Positions 30,602 to 44,074 of a stretch of 64,000 nt of DNA are shown here, in pieces. The stretch's first letter is position 1; every line of letters starts with the position of its first letter. The DNA is from Pyropia haitanensis (Eukaryota; Rhodophyta; Bangiophyceae; Bangiales; Bangiaceae): NCBI GenBank assembly GCA_008729055.1, contig SDUX01000005.1, positions 1,186,875 through 1,250,874 on the forward strand. Direction: 5' to 3'. Under the pieces are notes generated by a model. That model saw nothing but the letters and a program-made list of their open reading frames with translations. It was not told the DNA's origin and did no database searches. Made by a program: the position numbers and the translations under genes.

Positions 30602-33147
30602 GACTAAAACGACATCGCTGATCACCCCGACGGCCTCAGAATGTGTCGGAAACGATGAGAAAAGGGTCAAGTGAGCCCTTAGAGTGGCTATTCTGAGGTG
30701 AGTGCGAGGACGTGCTGCGCAATGCCGTCCAGCGCCTCAACCCCAAGTAGGTTGTATGGGTAACATCCAAGCAGTGTGTTCGACCATCTGGACCACAATT
30801 TTCTTCCACAGTGACGCTGTACGGGTATGCAGTTGCGCCGCGGCGTCTATCACCCGTCTTATCAAAACGGGGAGCATTGTACAGGGCCAACCACGCTTAC
30901 CGGCTTCGGTACGCGGTAGCTTCCAGACATACTTGGTGTCAGTTCCTGTTAAAAAGAGGTGGACCTTGAAGCTCACAAGCGCTCAAAGGGGACGAGTGTA
31001 GCGCAGCATCATGACAGAATGGCAGCGCCTTCCCGCACTTTGTACAGAGGCAATCGAGTGCAGTAGGAAGGTAGAACATTTTTGCTGACTAAAACACAAT
31101 GCAAGATGTTTCAACATCACTGGTGTCTCTGAGCAGCGGAACCCAAGAGGCGACGCGGACATGATGCACCCCTTGAAGGTAGAGCTAGGATTGTGTTCTG
31201 CGACACACACCTGCTCGCGTGCTCTGAATGTGAAAAGTATGGAAGCTACCAGTCTGTGTGGCGACCAGGACGATTGGGCCGACAGAGAACAGTGAAGCGG
31301 GCGCTCGATGGGCCGCGGTGGGGTAAGAGGGACGCTACATGCCGGCGCTTCAGTCGCACGCAATCGAGAGCCAGCCGCTGACCAGGTTGCAGGCCGCATT
31401 TAAACACTGTACTCATCAATACAGTGCGAACAAAACTCCCCAGAGTGCATGGCTGGCAGCGTGTGACAGCGTATCGGATCAAGGAAACGATGCATCTGAT
31501 TCGTCAGATACCCCACGAGATAACAGGCAGGCCGGAGATACATATAATTGCGATTGAGTATCCCGTACTGAGAGCGTTTCTGCCATAAGCAATTGTGTTC
31601 GTGCTGACGTGTTCAGTTGTCCTGGGTGGTCGCTGGCGCCCCCAGTGGTGCTGTCTTCTTTGCCCCCCCCCCAACCCCAGTGCTGTTTGCGTCTACCCCC
31701 CGCGACGGAGCCCAGCGCGCACGAAATGAGGACGGAACGCCGGCGCAGTCACGCGGGTTTTAAAAACACACCCTCCCCACAGGCGGCCAGTCGTCCCTAG
31801 TGGGGTGCACACACAAAGGCAGCCACCGCGCGCGGGGGCCGAAGCACACGGTCGCCAACGCCCAGTAGCCGACCAGGGACGGAACGAGCTGATGTTAGCA
31901 AGGAGAGTGTGGGGGGGGGGGCGCCATCTGGAGTCGCCCGGACTGCTCAGGCTGTGGTATCCGCGACGGTAGTGGCCGCGAGGTGGTCGACGACAGCCCG
32001 CCGCCGAAGCACAGAGTGGAGGGGCGTGGGCAGCTCCTGGCAGCAAAATCGCGGCCAGCCGGCGGCGAAGGTGGTGGGAGTAACTGTGGCCAGAGGGCAC
32101 CGGCTGCACTAGGTACGTGAGCACTGCCATGGCACCGCCGTAGTGAAAGGAAGAAGTTTTTATTACTACTTACGAGCCTCTCGCCACACCCAATCTCAGC
32201 AGGACACACGCGACGACCGCCGGTGACAGCCGCAGGGCGCATCCGCCGCGGGCCGCCGAAGGCTGCTTCATTGACGCCTGTGCCTACCGCCGGCCAACTA
32301 CAACAGCCGGAATGCCACCGGCAGATGCCAGCCGCCGGCGGTAGCAAATGCCTCCTTGCGGCCTGCCGCCCGTGGCCACAACCCCGGGCTCGCCGCCGTA
32401 TTCCGTCGCCCACCGCCCGTGGCTGCCGCCCTGCAGCAGGCCCGTCGCCAGTTGCTGGCCCACCTCCTCCAGTCACCACAAAAAGCCAGTTCCCGCCGCC
32501 CAAGCAGATGCCGGCCGTGGCCGCCGCCCATGGCCGCCAGCCGTGGCTGCCGCCCGGCGCTGCAGCCCACCCAACGGCGCAACTAGCCGCCACCCGCTGC
32601 CCGCGGTGGCCGACGGTGGCCGCAGGCCGTGGTTGCCGGCCGTGGCCGCCGCCCATGGCCGCCAGCCGTGGCTGCCGCCCGGCGCTGCCGCCCACCCAAC
32701 GGCGCAACTAGCCGCCACCCGCTGCCCGCGGCGGCCGTCGGTGGCCGCCGGCCGTGGTTGCCGGCCGTGGCCGCCGCCCATGGCCGCCAGCCGTGGCTGC
32801 CGCCCGGCGCTGCCGCCCACCCAACGGCGCAACTCGCCGCCACCCGCTGCCCACGGCGGCCGACGGTGGCCGCCGGCCGTGGTTGCCGGCCGTGGCCACT
32901 GGCCGTGGCCGCCGGCGATGGTTGCCGCCGGCCATGGTTTCCGCCCGGTGCCGCCGCGCACCTGACGACGCATCTAGCCGCCACCCGCTGCCCGCGGTGG
33001 CCGACGGTGGCCGCCTGCCGTGGTTGCCGGCCGTGGCCACTGGCCGTGGCCGCCGGCGATGGTTGCCGCCAGCCGTGGCTGCCGCCCGGCGCCGCCGCCC
33101 ACCCAACGGGGCAACTCGCCGCCACCCGCTGCCCGCGGCGGGCGACG
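30602..33147 (-). repeat. Palindrome, right arm
   Basis: Mirror of 27905-30449. It contains the inverted minisatellite at about 32500-33147. It ends at the Ty3 LTR starting at 33152; the intervening GTTGG resembles the GGTGG expected from the left arm. Confidence 0.95.
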
Positions 33148-33151
33148 TTGG

Positions 33152-34013
33152 TGTGAGGCACCACCCACACACGGGCAGCCCTCAACGTACTGGCGCCGGT
33201 GTCAGCAACCCGTGCACCAATGAGGATGCCGGGCGCGGGGAAGGTGACGGGTGGGATGACGGTGATGGGGGTGGGGAAGAGGATGGGCGTGACGTCGGTG
33301 AGGGTCGAGGGGGTCGAAGGTAAAGGAGGTCTTTGTGTCTCTGTCTGTGGTTGTTCCCCCCGAGGTCTCTCCCGGTGGCGCCCACACTCACGCATTATAT
33401 ACCCCCAGGGGGGCACCCAGGGTGCCCCAAAGCATGCAATTGCCCGTCGTGCCGGTGGACGGCACCAAAGCTCTCAAAACAAAGCATGGGCTCTCAGAAC
33501 AAAGCAAGGGTGGGCGTGTGCGCCCCAAGGCGCCCCACCAGAAAGCCCCAAACGGGGGGGGGACGGTGTGCGGCGCTCGTAGCGCCGCGCGGCTGGCCCC
33601 ACGCGCCATTCGACCCGAAAAGCCTCAGAGGCGTGTAAGCAGACGCCAGTCTTCGGGTCGAATATCTCCCGTGGGTCAGCAAGTCTTGTCGCTCCCATTG
33701 GTCCACGGGGAGATTGTTCCGGCTTGCTGACGCGTCAGAGATGTGGCTCGTCTTTTGGTCCGTTAGTCCGTTGATCCGTTGGAGACTGTACCCGTCGGCA
33801 GATGAGTCAGGGTAGTGTCGGTTAGCCAATCCGCGGCTCCCGTGCTGACCGTCCGTTAGTAGTAGATTATCGGACGGACACCGCGGCATGCCCCAGATTA
33901 CTTTGGAGTTGATGCGTCTTGGAAGGAGTTGGCTGAGAAGGACAGGGAAGGAGAGGCCCCAGTCCTTATCCCCTAGGCTCCAGTCTTGGGGATTTAAGGG
34001 GCATATCCTTACA
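33152..34013 (-). repeat. 3' LTR of Ty3 B
   Basis: 862 bp, TG...CA. It differs from the A LTRs by a 3-bp deletion next to CCAATGAGG (33222) and single substitutions, marking the B subfamily. Confidence 0.96.
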
Positions 34014-34024
34014 CCTCCCCCCCC

Positions 34025-37000
34025 TTAGGACGCGCGGCGCAGGAAAGCGTCCAACACCTCAGGTGCGTTCGCAAGGTCTTGCTTGGTCAGCCAGGAGTTC
34101 TCGCTGACGTCACAGCCTTTCCACTTGACCAGGTACTGTAGTCGTCCACGGCGCTTTCGTGACCTTATGATGGAGTCGACTTCGTACTCGACAGAACCGT
34201 CCGGAAATGCCACCGGAGGCGGAACGGGAGGAAGTCGGCCATAAGGATCAGCGCGGTACGGCTTCAGCAAGCTCGCATGAAAGGCGTTGTGAACCTTGCG
34301 ATCGAGCACCGCTTGGGGAAGATCCAGGCGGAACGTCACATCGTTGATACTCTCAGTGACGCGGTACGGTCCTGAGTACTTGGGCATCAGCTTGCGAGCG
34401 CCTTGGAAAGCATCTGGCATAAGGTGTTTGGTACTTAGTAGCACCAGATCGTCCACGGCGATCTTGCAAGGTCGGCGATGGCGATTTGCGTACGCCGAGC
34501 GCGCCTCATTTGCACTCTTGATGGCTGAGATGGCAGTCTCTTGAGCATGTTGGAGACCGCTTAGCCAGTCAGACACTGCAGGCATGCTTGACTCTGAGTT
34601 TTCGAGGATGTCCATTGGTACCGTCTTAGGTTCGAATCCGTAGTTCAGGAAGAAAGGGGAGTACGTTGTAACAGCATTTGGCGACCGGTTGTAGGCTACT
34701 TCGGCAGCAACCAGAAAGAGGTCCCAATCGCCTTGGTGATGGTTGACAAAGTTTCGCAGGATTTCTTCGATCTTCTTGTTCATGATCTCAGTTTGTCCGT
34801 CGGTTTGCGGGTGGTACGCTGAAGAGGCCTTGATCTTGACCTTGAGAATCTCCGTGAGCGACTGCCAGAAGTTGGAGAAGAAAATGCGGTCCCTGTCGCA
34901 GACAACATCAGCTGGGAGTCCGTGGTGTCGATAGACGTGATCATGGTAGAGCTGAGCTGCGACTGGCGCCGTACAGTCTGGCTTCATAGGGGCGAGGCGA
35001 ATCATCTTGGAGAGGCGGTCGACAACGACGTAAATCCCGTTGTGGCCTCTTGGAGTCAGAGGAAGAGGCGTGATAAAGTCCATGGAGACACTTGCCCATC
35101 GTTGGCTCGGGGGGTCCAAGGGTTTGAGGTGACCCAGAGGTGAATGGGTGCTAGCCTTGTTCCGCTGGCACAAATCACATGTTTGTACGTATCTTTGGAT
35201 GTCTTTCCGCATTGTCTTCCAGTAGTACTTGGAAGAGATAACCTTGGTTGTTTTCTTGACTCCCATGTGCCCTTGGCACGGGACATCATGGTAGTCGTGG
35301 AGTAGTCTTTGGCGTAGAGTACCGACGGGGATACACGTACGGTCACCTCGTTTCAACAACCTCATGTGTAGCCGGTAGGGAGATACCGGGTCTTTGACTA
35401 GGTCGGCAAACTCGGGGTCCGCGTCGTACTCTTGTCTTAAGGTGGCAAGGTCTTGATCACTTTGGTTGATGGTCATGAGGTTGTTGATTTCAGTTTTCTT
35501 GGGGAGTTCTTCAATGGTCTTGGTCAGCACGCGACTAAGAAGGTCTTGATTGGGGGCGTGCTTGTCGGGAGCATCTTGTGGCTGCCTGGAAAGGGCATCA
35601 GCTACGGGGTTCGAAGTGCCCTTGATTGGGACAATCTTGAACTGGAACTGGTCCAGAAACTCCAGCCACTTGACTTGGCGATCGTTCAGCTTCTCTTGGG
35701 TGCTTAGGTATCTCAGGGACTCATGGTCGGTGTGGACCTCAAAGGGTCTTCCGTAGAGGTAGCAGCGCCAATGCCGGATAGCTTGTACGACTGCAAGCAG
35801 TTCTCTTTCACGAATGCTGTAGCGCTGCTCGTGGATGTTGAGGGTTAACGAGAAGTACGCCACTGGACGCCGTCCGCGTCCATCATCTTGCTCAAGGACT
35901 GCGCCCACAGCATACCCGCTGGCATCTGTAGACACGTAGATTGGGTATCTCTTGTCGAAAGGCCTTAGCACCGGTGCGCTTGTCGTTAGGTCCTGCAGCT
36001 GCTCAAAGGCTTTCTGGGCGTCGGGTGTCCACTCGAAGTCGACATTCCCAGTCAGCCTCGTTAGCGGCGTAGCTACGGCAGCCATTCCCTTGATGAATCT
36101 TCGATAGAAGTTGACCATACCGAGGAAAGATTGTACATCCTTTTTGCTCCTCGGTGTTGCCCACGTACGGATGGCTTGGACCTTGTAGTCTTCCATAGAG
36201 AAGCCTTTCTCGGAGATGACGTGGCCAAGGTAGTCCACAGTAGTTCGAGCGAACTGGCACTTGCTCAGCTTGGCGTAGAGCTTGTGTTCTCGTAATTTCT
36301 CGAGTGCTAATCGTAGGTGCTTGAGGTGATCGTCGTAAGTTTCGCTGTAGACTAGGATGTCGTCGAGGTAGACACAGATGAAGTCGTACAGATAGGGTCG
36401 GAAGACATCGTTCATTAGGTTCATGAAGACCGCGGGTGCATTTGTCAAACCAAAGGGTACGACGGTGAACTCATAGAATCCGTACTTGGTTCGAAACGCC
36501 GTCAAAGGTATTGTTTCTGGGTCAAGGCGAATCTGGTGATAGCCAGAGCGGAGGTCGATCTTTGTAAAGTACTTGGCCTTTCGCAGTTGGTCAAAGATGT
36601 CGTCGATGCGTGGTAGTGGGTACGCGTTCTTGATAGTAGCCTTGTTCAGGGCCCTGTAGTCGATGCACATTCGCCAGCCACCGTCCTTCTTCGCCGCAAA
36701 GAGGACGGAAGAGCCCCACGGTGAGGTGCTTGGTTGGATGAATCCCTTCCTTATGAGGCCGGCCAGTTGAGTCTTGAGTTCTTCGAGCTCCCATTCGGCT
36801 AGTCGGTAAATTCCGCTACGACGCGGTTGGGCGTCATCGGTCAGCTTGATGCTAAATTTGTGACTGCGCTCAGGAGGGAGTCCGTCGGGGAGCTCGTCTG
36901 GGAAGACGTCAGCGTACTCTTTGAGAATCTCTTGAACTTCTTTCTTGTCTTCGCCTTGTCCCATCGTAATGGCGTTAATGTCGAAGGTGCTAGAGGGATC

Positions 37001-37567
37001 TTCCGACTGCAGGTAGATGGCAAAAACAGGGCACCTTTGAACGAGGTCCCGAGCAAGGCGTTGCCGACTGATCAGAGCTTCGGGCTTCTTGAGGGAGGCA
37101 GTGATAGAAATGTTCTTGTGGTTGAACTTGAAGGAGATCTTGTTTTTCTTGTTGTTGATTTTGGCGTCCTTGTCATCGCGCCACTTCTTTCCCAGGATGA
37201 GGTCGTACGCGCTCAATTCACAAACAGCAAACCGAAGTCGCTCTTGGTACGGTCCGATGTGAATCTCAAGAGGGTCAACGGTTTCAGCGAGGACATGGGA
37301 GCGGCCATCGGGCATGCTTGCCGCGAAGTCCGTTCCTTTCGTTTTCACATGCAAGGAGGTAACGAGGCGCCTTGAGACGACGTTGATGGGAGATCCGTCG
37401 TCGAACAGCACCTTAACAACTTTTCCATTGACAGAAGCAGTAGAAAGCAGAAGCCCGAGTCGCGGGCCTTCAAATGGTGACGACATATTTTCAGGAACCG
37501 AAGGAGCGTCTTTCACAGATGTTGAGGATTGTTGCTGCTTCAGTTCCGCTGGCCTTTTGGGCAGTCC
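34025..37567 (-). CDS. pol: Pol polyprotein of Ty3 B
   Basis: The frame is intact and the same length as in A, with the same protease DDGS, RT YLDD, RNase H, HHCC and D,D-35-E integrase and chromodomain motifs. I saw no residue change in the catalytic blocks, only scattered silent changes. It is entered from gag through the heptamer at 37561-37555. The stop codon overlaps the polypurine tract at 34014-34026. Confidence 0.94.
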   Translation of the reverse strand, partial: GLPKRPAELKQQQSSTSVKDAPSVPENMSSPFEGPRLGLLLSTASVNGKVVKVLFDDGSPINVVSRRLVTSLHVKTKGTDFAASMPDGRSHVLAETVDPLEIHIGPYQERLRFAVCELSAYDLILGKKWRDDKDAKINNKKNKISFKFNHKNISITASLKKPEALISRQRLARDLVQRCPVFAIYLQSEDPSSTFDINAITMGQGEDKKEVQEILKEYADVFPDELPDGLPPERSHKFSIKLTDDAQPRRSGIYRLAEWELEELKTQLAGLIRKGFIQPSTSPWGSSVLFAAKKDGGWRMCIDYRALNKATIKNAYPLPRIDDIFDQLRKAKYFTKIDLRSGYHQIRLDPETIPLTAFRTKYGFYEFTVVPFGLTNAPAVFMNLMNDVFRPYLYDFICVYLDDILVYSETYDDHLKHLRLALEKLREHKLYAKLSKCQFARTTVDYLGHVISEKGFSMEDYKVQAIRTWATPRSKKDVQSFLGMVNFYRRFIKGMAAVATPLTRLTGNVDFEWTPDAQKAFEQLQDLTTSAPVLRPFDKRYPIYVSTDASGYAVGAVLEQDDGRGRRPVAYFSLTLNIHEQRYSIRERELLAVVQAIRHWRCYLYGRPFEVHTDHESLRYLSTQEKLNDRQVKWLEFLDQFQFKIVPIKGTSNPVADALSRQPQDAPDKHAPNQDLLSRVLTKTIEELPKKTEINNLMTINQSDQDLATLRQEYDADPEFADLVKDPVSPYRLHMRLLKRGDRTCIPVGTLRQRLLHDYHDVPCQGHMGVKKTTKVISSKYYWKTMRKDIQRYVQTCDLCQRNKASTHSPLGHLKPLDPPSQRWASVSMDFITPLPLTPRGHNGIYVVVDRLSKMIRLAPMKPDCTAPVAAQLYHDHVYRHHGLPADVVCDRDRIFFSNFWQSLTEILKVKIKASSAYHPQTDGQTEIMNKKIEEILRNFVNHHQGDWDLFLVAAEVAYNRSPNAVTTYSPFFLNYGFEPKTVPMDILENSESSMPAVSDWLSGLQHAQETAISAIKSANEARSAYANRHRRPCKIAVDDLVLLSTKHLMPDAFQGARKLMPKYSGPYRVTESINDVTFRLDLPQAVLDRKVHNAFHASLLKPYRADPYGRLPPVPPPVAFPDGSVEYEVDSIIRSRKRRGRLQYLVKWKGCDVSENSWLTKQDLANAPEVLDAFLRRAS

Positions 37568-38418
37568 TTAGCCATGTGTCCTTTCTCGCGACAGCGAAGG
37601 CAGAGACCCTCGCGCATGCAGCGCTGGCGTTCGTCTGGCGTCAGCTTTTCGATCTTGATGCTGGAAATGTCCATCGGGACAACGCCCATCGTCGGTGGCT
37701 TGCCAGAAGTGCTGTTAACATTGCTGGTGATACGGGACACTCCAGCCTTGGCCGCTTCCACGCGCAGGGCGTCCGTCATCAGTGATTCAAGATCGGTGTA
37801 CGTCTTGAGGCACAGTGCCTGCCAGATGTCGCGCTTCAGGCCTCGGCTATAGCGGTCGATCTTTTCCGCTTCGGTGATGTCCGGGATGTCCAAGAGGACG
37901 CTCAGGAAAGTCCTGTTGAACGTCCCGACGTCCTTGATTTGGCGCCATGAGTGCAGCTTGTCCCGCGCCGCCTGCGTCTTGTTCAGAGGGCTGAAGCGAC
38001 GGATGAGCGCAGCCCGAAAGGTAGTCCAGTCGGGGACCGCCGTCGTCCGACTGTAGGTATGCCACCAGGTGAACGCTTCACCGTCCAGGTAGGTGCAGGC
38101 GATCCGACACGCTTCGTCAGGGTCAGTCAGTCGCACATATGAGTCCATGTGCGAGCACCATGCTTCAATTGTCCCGGGCTTGCCAGAGAACAGCGCGGGC
38201 TTATTCGGCCTCGCAGTCGTCGCGCCTCCACTCGAGGCCTTAGCCTTGGCGTCGGACAGCTGTTTCTTGGCGTCCGCCAATTCAACCTTATGAGCCTCGA
38301 GCTCGGCGCTCATCTGCGAGACGAACGCTGTAAGTTGATTCCATGACTCCGCGGAGGGTGCGGTTGAGGCCGTTCCCGGATTAATCGGGCTTACAGTCGC
38401 AGGATTCGGGGGGTCCAT
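37540..38418 (-). CDS. gag: Gag protein of Ty3 B
   Basis: 292 residues from the ATG at 38418, with the CCHC knuckle intact. One visible difference from A is Ala to Thr in the PDWATF motif. Confidence 0.94.
   Translation of the reverse strand: MDPPNPATVSPINPGTASTAPSAESWNQLTAFVSQMSAELEAHKVELADAKKQLSDAKAKASSGGATTARPNKPALFSGKPGTIEAWCSHMDSYVRLTDPDEACRIACTYLDGEAFTWWHTYSRTTAVPDWTTFRAALIRRFSPLNKTQAARDKLHSWRQIKDVGTFNRTFLSVLLDIPDITEAEKIDRYSRGLKRDIWQALCLKTYTDLESLMTDALRVEAAKAGVSRITSNVNSTSGKPPTMGVVPMDISSIKIEKLTPDERQRCMREGLCLRCREKGHMAKDCPKGQRN
37555..37561 (-). promoter_or_regulatory. -1 frameshift heptamer C CCA AAA, element B
   Basis: Identical in sequence and setting to the site in element A: after the zinc knuckle and inside the gag/pol frame overlap. 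Confidence 0.85.
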
Positions 38419-38782
38419 TGCGTCCTGGGTGAGGTCCGCAACAATCAAATTAACCCAACAGATCCGGTTTGACTTACTCCGGCAGAGCACGGGGCAAGTC
38501 TTACAAGATGTGCAAGTTAATTTGACCAAGCAAAATAGTGCTGCACTAGCTCTGGACAAGCGTGGCCGTCGTGGCTACCACGTTTCCAAAGATGGACAAC
38601 ACTATTTGATGGGTCACAAGCGATGCGATGAAGCAGAATTCGAAGACTCAAATCACGCAATCGGATTTTCCCGCCGGCCGCCGCGCACGGGCCCGAGTCG
38701 GGTCGTGCCGGATTTCCACGCGGGGGGATCAAAGGGGGAAAATCGCGTCTCTTGCACAGATCCTGGGGGGTGTTGCGAGGTG

Positions 38783-39421
38783 TCAGTCGGTGCGACGCGC
38801 CAGCGTGCGGTGGTGATCCTTGCCACGCTGGTGGCGTTCGAAGTGCTCGACCGTCTCAAATTCGCGATCGCACACGTCGCAACGAGGGCGGGTCGCTGGA
38901 CGGTTGACCGTATTGCGGTGGCGCCGCGACCAGCGATGGTCGCGCAGCACTGTCAGGCTGTTGCAACGCACACCGCACGGCTTGCAAACGTATTTGCCCT
39001 TGGGGATGGTCTTGGCAATCCGGCGCTGCTCTCGCTGCTCTGCTGCGCGCGCGGTCGTCGGTCGGATGTGGCCGATTCGTGGGGCCGGCGGCGCGATGTA
39101 GCGCCGGGCCGGATCCTGCGCGGGCAGCAGCAGGCGCCGATTGGCTGGGACCGCCGGTCCTGACGTGGCCGGGCCCTTACCCTTGCGCGAGAGGGGGGGC
39201 TTGGATGCGGCTGGCGCCGCCGATGCGGCCGTCGCCGCCACAGAGAATGACGTGGATGCGCCCGCCGGGGTGCCACGTGCCGCCGCGGTGTCGCGCGCCG
39301 CCGCGGTGCCGCGCGCCGCCGGGGTGCCGCGCGCCGTCGGGGGGCGCGCCGTCGCCGCCGAGGAAGTCGGGGCGTCCGCCAACGCCGAGGAAGAAAATTC
39401 CGAACCTGATTTGGCACTCAC
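38783..39421 (-). CDS. JAZ-type zinc-finger ORF upstream of gag, element B
   Basis: 212 codons with both fingers complete. Upstream of 39421 the frame differs from A because an A run near 39454 has one more base, so any start must lie at or after 39421. There is no AUG in the frame. It differs from A by a few codons. Confidence 0.6.
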   Translation of the reverse strand: MSAKSGSEFSSSALADAPTSSAATARPPTARGTPAARGTAAARDTAAARGTPAGASTSFSVAATAASAAPAASKPPLSRKGKGPATSGPAVPANRRLLLPAQDPARRYIAPPAPRIGHIRPTTARAAEQREQRRIAKTIPKGKYVCKPCGVRCNSLTVLRDHRWSRRHRNTVNRPATRPRCDVCDREFETVEHFERHQRGKDHHRTLARRTD

Positions 39422-39658
39422 TGGGTTTCGACAATCAGTCGACCAAAAGAAAAAAAACCGTGACAGGGGCCACCAGGGCAGTGTCAGGGCAGTGTTCTTT
39501 CGGTGTGATTCGTGGAACCCGCTGCGTTCGTATTACAATGCCCGAGGCACGCCGAACACAGGGGGCAGCACGAGTGCACAAACACAGGGAGGGCCAAATC
39601 CAGGACGGAATCGCAACGTCACCGCCAAGAGGAAGTCAAACTACCTGAAGCTACCACA

Positions 39659-40518
39659 TGTGAGGCACCACCCACACACGGGCAGCCCTCAACGTACTGG
39701 CGCCGGTGTCAGCAACCCGTGCACCAATGAGGATGCCGGGCGCGGGGAAGGTGACGGGTGGGATGACGGTGATGGGGGTGGGGAAGAGGATGGGCGTGAC
39801 GTCGGTGAGGGTCGAGGGGGTCGAAGGTAAAGGAGGTCTTTGTGTCTCTGTCTGTGGTTGTTCCCCCGAGGTCTCTCCCGGTGGCGCCCACACTCACGCA
39901 TTATATACCCCCAGGGGGGCACCCAGGGTGCCCCAAAGCATGCAATTGCCCGTCGTGCCGGTGGACGGCACCAAAGCTCTCAAAACAAAGCATGGGCTCT
40001 CAGAACAAAGCAAGGGTGGGCGTGTGCGCCCCAAGGCGCCCCACCAGAAAGCCCCAAACGGGGGGGGACGGTGTGCGGCGCTCGTAGCGCCGCGCGGCTG
40101 GCCCCACGCGCCATTCGACCCGAAAAGCCTCAGAGGCGTGTAAGCAGACGCCAGTCTTCGGGTCGAATATCTCCCGTGGGTCAGCAAGTCTTGTCGCTCC
40201 CATTGGTCCACGGGGAGATTGTTCCGGCTTGCTGACGCGTCAGAGATGTGGCTCGTCTTTTGGTCCGTTAGTCCGTTGATCCGTTGGAGACTGTACCCGT
40301 CGGCAGATGAGTCAGGGTAGTGTCGGTTAGCCAATCCGCGGCTCCCGTGCTGACCGTCCGTTAGTAGTAGATTATCGGACGGACACCGCGGCATGCCCCA
40401 GATTACTTTGGAGTTGATGCGTCTTGGAAGGAGTTGGCTGAGAAGGACAGGGAAGGAGAGGCCCCAGTCCTTATCCCCTAGGCTCCAGTCTTGGGGATTT
40501 AAGGGGCATATCCTTACA
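39659..40518 (-). repeat. LTR shared by Ty3 B (5') and Ty3 C (3')
   Basis: 860 bp. The primer site of B is immediately left of it and the polypurine tract of C immediately right of it, so one LTR serves two internal regions. TATA box at 39900-39907. Confidence 0.95.
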
Positions 40519-40528
40519 CCTCCCCCCC

Positions 40529-43500
40529 TTAGGACGCGCGGCGCAGGAAAGCGTCCAACACCTCAGGTGCGTTCGCAAGGTCTTGCTTGGTCAGCCAGGA
40601 GTTCTCGCTGACGTCACAGCCTTTCCACTTGACCAGGTACTGTAGTCGTCCACGGCGCTTTCGTGACCTTATGATGGAGTCGACTTCGTACTCGACAGAA
40701 CCGTCCGGAAATGCCACCGGAGGCGGAACGGGAGGAAGTCGGCCATAAGGATCAGCGCGGTACGGCTTCAGCAAGCTCGCATGAAAGGCGTTGTGAACCT
40801 TGCGATCGAGCACCGCTTGGGGAAGATCCAGGCGGAACGTCACATCGTTGATACTCTCAGTGACGCGGTACGGTCCTGAGTACTTGGGCATCAGCTTGCG
40901 AGCGCCTTGGAAAGCATCTGGCATAAGGTGTTTGGTACTTAGTAGCACCAGATCGTCCACGGCGATCTTGCAAGGTCGGCGATGGCGATTTGCGTACGCC
41001 GAGCGCGCCTCATTTGCACTCTTGATGGCTGAGATGGCAGTCTCTTGAGCATGTTGGAGACCGCTTAGCCAGTCAGACACTGCAGGCATGCTTGACTCTG
41101 AGTTTTCGAGGATGTCCATTGGTACCGTCTTAGGTTCGAATCCGTAGTTCAGGAAGAAAGGGGAGTACGTTGTAACAGCATTTGGCGACCGGTTGTAGGC
41201 TACTTCGGCAGCAACCAGAAAGAGGTCCCAATCGCCTTGGTGATGGTTGACAAAGTTTCGCAGGATTTCTTCGATCTTCTTGTTCATGATCTCAGTTTGT
41301 CCGTCGGTTTGCGGGTGGTACGCTGAAGAGGCCTTGATCTTGACCTTGAGAATCTCCGTGAGCGACTGCCAGAAGTTGGAGAAGAAAATGCGGTCCCTGT
41401 CGCAGACAACATCAGCTGGGAGTCCGTGGTGTCGATAGACGTGATCATGGTAGAGCTGAGCTGCGACTGGCGCCGTACAGTCTGGCTTCATAGGGGCGAG
41501 GCGAATCATCTTGGAGAGGCGGTCGACAACGACGTAAATCCCGTTGTGGCCTCTTGGAGTCAGAGGAAGAGGCGTGATAAAGTCCATGGAGACACTTGCC
41601 CATCGTTGGCTCGGGGGGTCCAAGGGTTTGAGGTGACCCAGAGGTGAATGGGTGCTAGCCTTGTTCCGCTGGCACAAATCACATGTTTGTACGTATCTTT
41701 GGATGTCTTTCCGCATTGTCTTCCAGTAGTACTTGGAAGAGATAACCTTGGTTGTTTTCTTGACTCCCATGTGCCCTTGGCACGGGACATCATGGTAGTC
41801 GTGGAGTAGTCTTTGGCGTAGAGTACCGACGGGGATACACGTACGGTCACTCGTTTCAACAACCTCATGTGTAGCCGGTAGGGAGATACCGGGTCTTTGA
41901 TAGGTCGGCAAACTCGGGGTCCGCGTCGTACTCTTGTCTTAAGGTGGCAAGGTCTTGATCACTTTGGTTGATGGTCATGAGGTTGTTGATTTCAGTTTTC
42001 TTGGGGAGTTCTTCAATGGTCTTGGTCAGCACGCGACTAAGAAGGTCTTGATTGGGGGCGTGCTTGTCGGGAGCATCTTGTGGCTGCCTGGAAAGGGCAT
42101 CAGCTACGGGGTTCGAAGTGCCCTTGATTGGGACAATCTTGAACTGGAATGGTCCAGAAACTCCAGCCACTTGACTTGGCGATCGTTCAGCTTCTCTTGG
42201 GTGCTTAGTATCTCAGGGACTCATGGTCGGTGTGGACCTCAAAGGGTCTTCCGTAGAGGTAGCAGCGCCAATGCCGGATAGCTTGTACGACTGCAAGCAG
42301 TTCTCTTTCACGAATGCTGTAGCGCTGCTCGTGGATGTGAGGGTTAACGAGAAGTACGCCACTGGACGGCCGTCCGCGTCCATCATCTTGCTCAAGGACT
42401 GCGCCACAGCATACCCGCTGGCATCTGTAGACACGTAGATTGGGTATCTCTTGTCGAAAGGCCTTAGCACCGGTGCGCTTGTCGTTAGGTCCTGCAGCTG
42501 CTCAAAGGCTTTCTGGGCGTCGGGTGTCCACTCGAAGTCGACATTCCCAGTCAGCCTCAGTTAGCGGCGTAGCTACGGCAGCCATTCCCTTGATGAATCT
42601 TCGATAGAAGTTGACCATACCGAGGAAAGATTGTTACATCCTTTTTGCTCCTCGGTGTTGCCCACGTACGGATGGCTTGGACCTTGTAGTCTTCCATAGA
42701 GAAAGCCTTTCTCGGAGATGACGTGGCCAAGGTAGTCCACAGTAGTTCGAGCGAACTGGCACTTGCTCAGCTTGGCGTAGAGCTTGTGTTCTCGTAATTT
42801 CTCGAGTGCTAATCGTAGTGCTTGAGGTGATCGTCGTAAGTTTCGCTGTAGACTAGGATGTCGTCGAGGTAGACACAGATGAAGTCGTACAGATAGGGTC
42901 GGAAGACATCGTTCATTAGGTTCATGAAGACCGCGGGTGCATTTGTCAAACCAAAGGGTACGACGGGTGAATCTCATGAATCCGTACTTGTTCGAAACGC
43001 CGTCAAAGGTATTGTTTCTGGGTCAAGGCGAATCTGGTGATAGCCAGAGCGGAGGTCGATCTTTGTAAAGTACTTGGCCTTTCGCAGTTGGTCAAAGATG
43101 TCGTCGATGCGTGGTAGTGGCTACGCGTTCTTGATAGTAGCCTTGTTCAGGGCCCTGTAGTCGATGCACATTCGCCCAGCCACCGTCCTTTCTTCGCCGC
43201 AAAGAGGACGGAAGAGCCCCCACGGTGAGGTGCTTGGTTGGATGAATCCCTTCCTTATGAGGCCGGCCAGTTGAGTCTTGAGTTCTCGAGCTCCCATTCG
43301 GCTAGTCGGTAAATTCCGCTACGACGCGGTTGGGCGTCATCGGTCAGCTTGATGCTAAATTTGTGACTGCGCTCAGGAGCGAGTCCGTCGGGGGCTCGTC
43401 TGGGAAGACGTCAGCGTACTCTTTGAGAATCTCTTGAACTTCTTTCTTGTCTTTCGCCTGTGTCCCATCGTAATGGCGTTAAATGTCGAAGGTGCTAGAG

Positions 43501-44074
43501 GGATCTTCCGACTGCAGGTAGATGGCAAAAACAGGGCACCTTTGAACGAGGTCCGAGCAAGGCGTTGCGCGACTGATCGAGCTTCGGGCTTCTTGAGGGA
43601 GGCAGTGATGAATGTTCTTGTGGTTGAACTTGAAGAGATCTTGTTTTTCTTGTTGTTGATTTTGGCGTCCTTGTCATCGCGCCACTTCTTTTCCCAGGAT
43701 GAGGTCGTTACGCGGTCAATCACAAACAGCAAACCGAAGTCGCTCTTGGTACGGTCCGATGTGAATCTCAAGAGGGTCAACGGTTTCAGCGAGGACATGG
43801 GAGCGGCCATCGGGCATGCTTGCCGCGAAGTCCGTTCCTTTTGTTTTCACATGCAGGGAGGTAACGAGGCGCCTTGAGACGAACGTTGATGGGAGATCCG
43901 TCGTCGAACAGCACCTTAACAACTTTTCCATTGACAGAAGCAGTAGAAAGCAGAAGCCCGAGTCGCGCGGGCCTTCAAATGGTGACGACCATATTTTCAG
44001 GAACCGAAGGAGCGTCTTTCACAGATGTTGAGGACTGGTTGCTGCTTCAGTTCCGCTGGCCTTTTGGGCAGTCC
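40529..44074 (-). pseudogene. pol: Pol of Ty3 C, many frameshifts
   Basis: The integrase and chromodomain are open from 41911 down to 40529, with D,D-35-E and the tryptophan that is lost in D-F intact. Upstream, single-base indels (at about 41848, 41899, 42149, 42207, 42337, 42368, 42403 and 42557, and many later) break RNase H, RT and protease, although the motifs can be followed across frames. Confidence 0.85.

Larger units (their letters stand above)
33152..40518 (-). mobile_element. Ty3/gypsy chromovirus retrotransposon B, full length, first of an LTR-sharing array
   Basis: This copy has the same organisation as element A and an intact pol, gag and zinc-finger ORF. The left LTR joins the palindrome arm, while the right LTR (39659-40518) also serves as the 3' LTR of element C. 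No target duplication can be seen, because internal Ty3 sequence follows the right LTR. The two LTRs differ only in homopolymer lengths. Confidence 0.95.
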
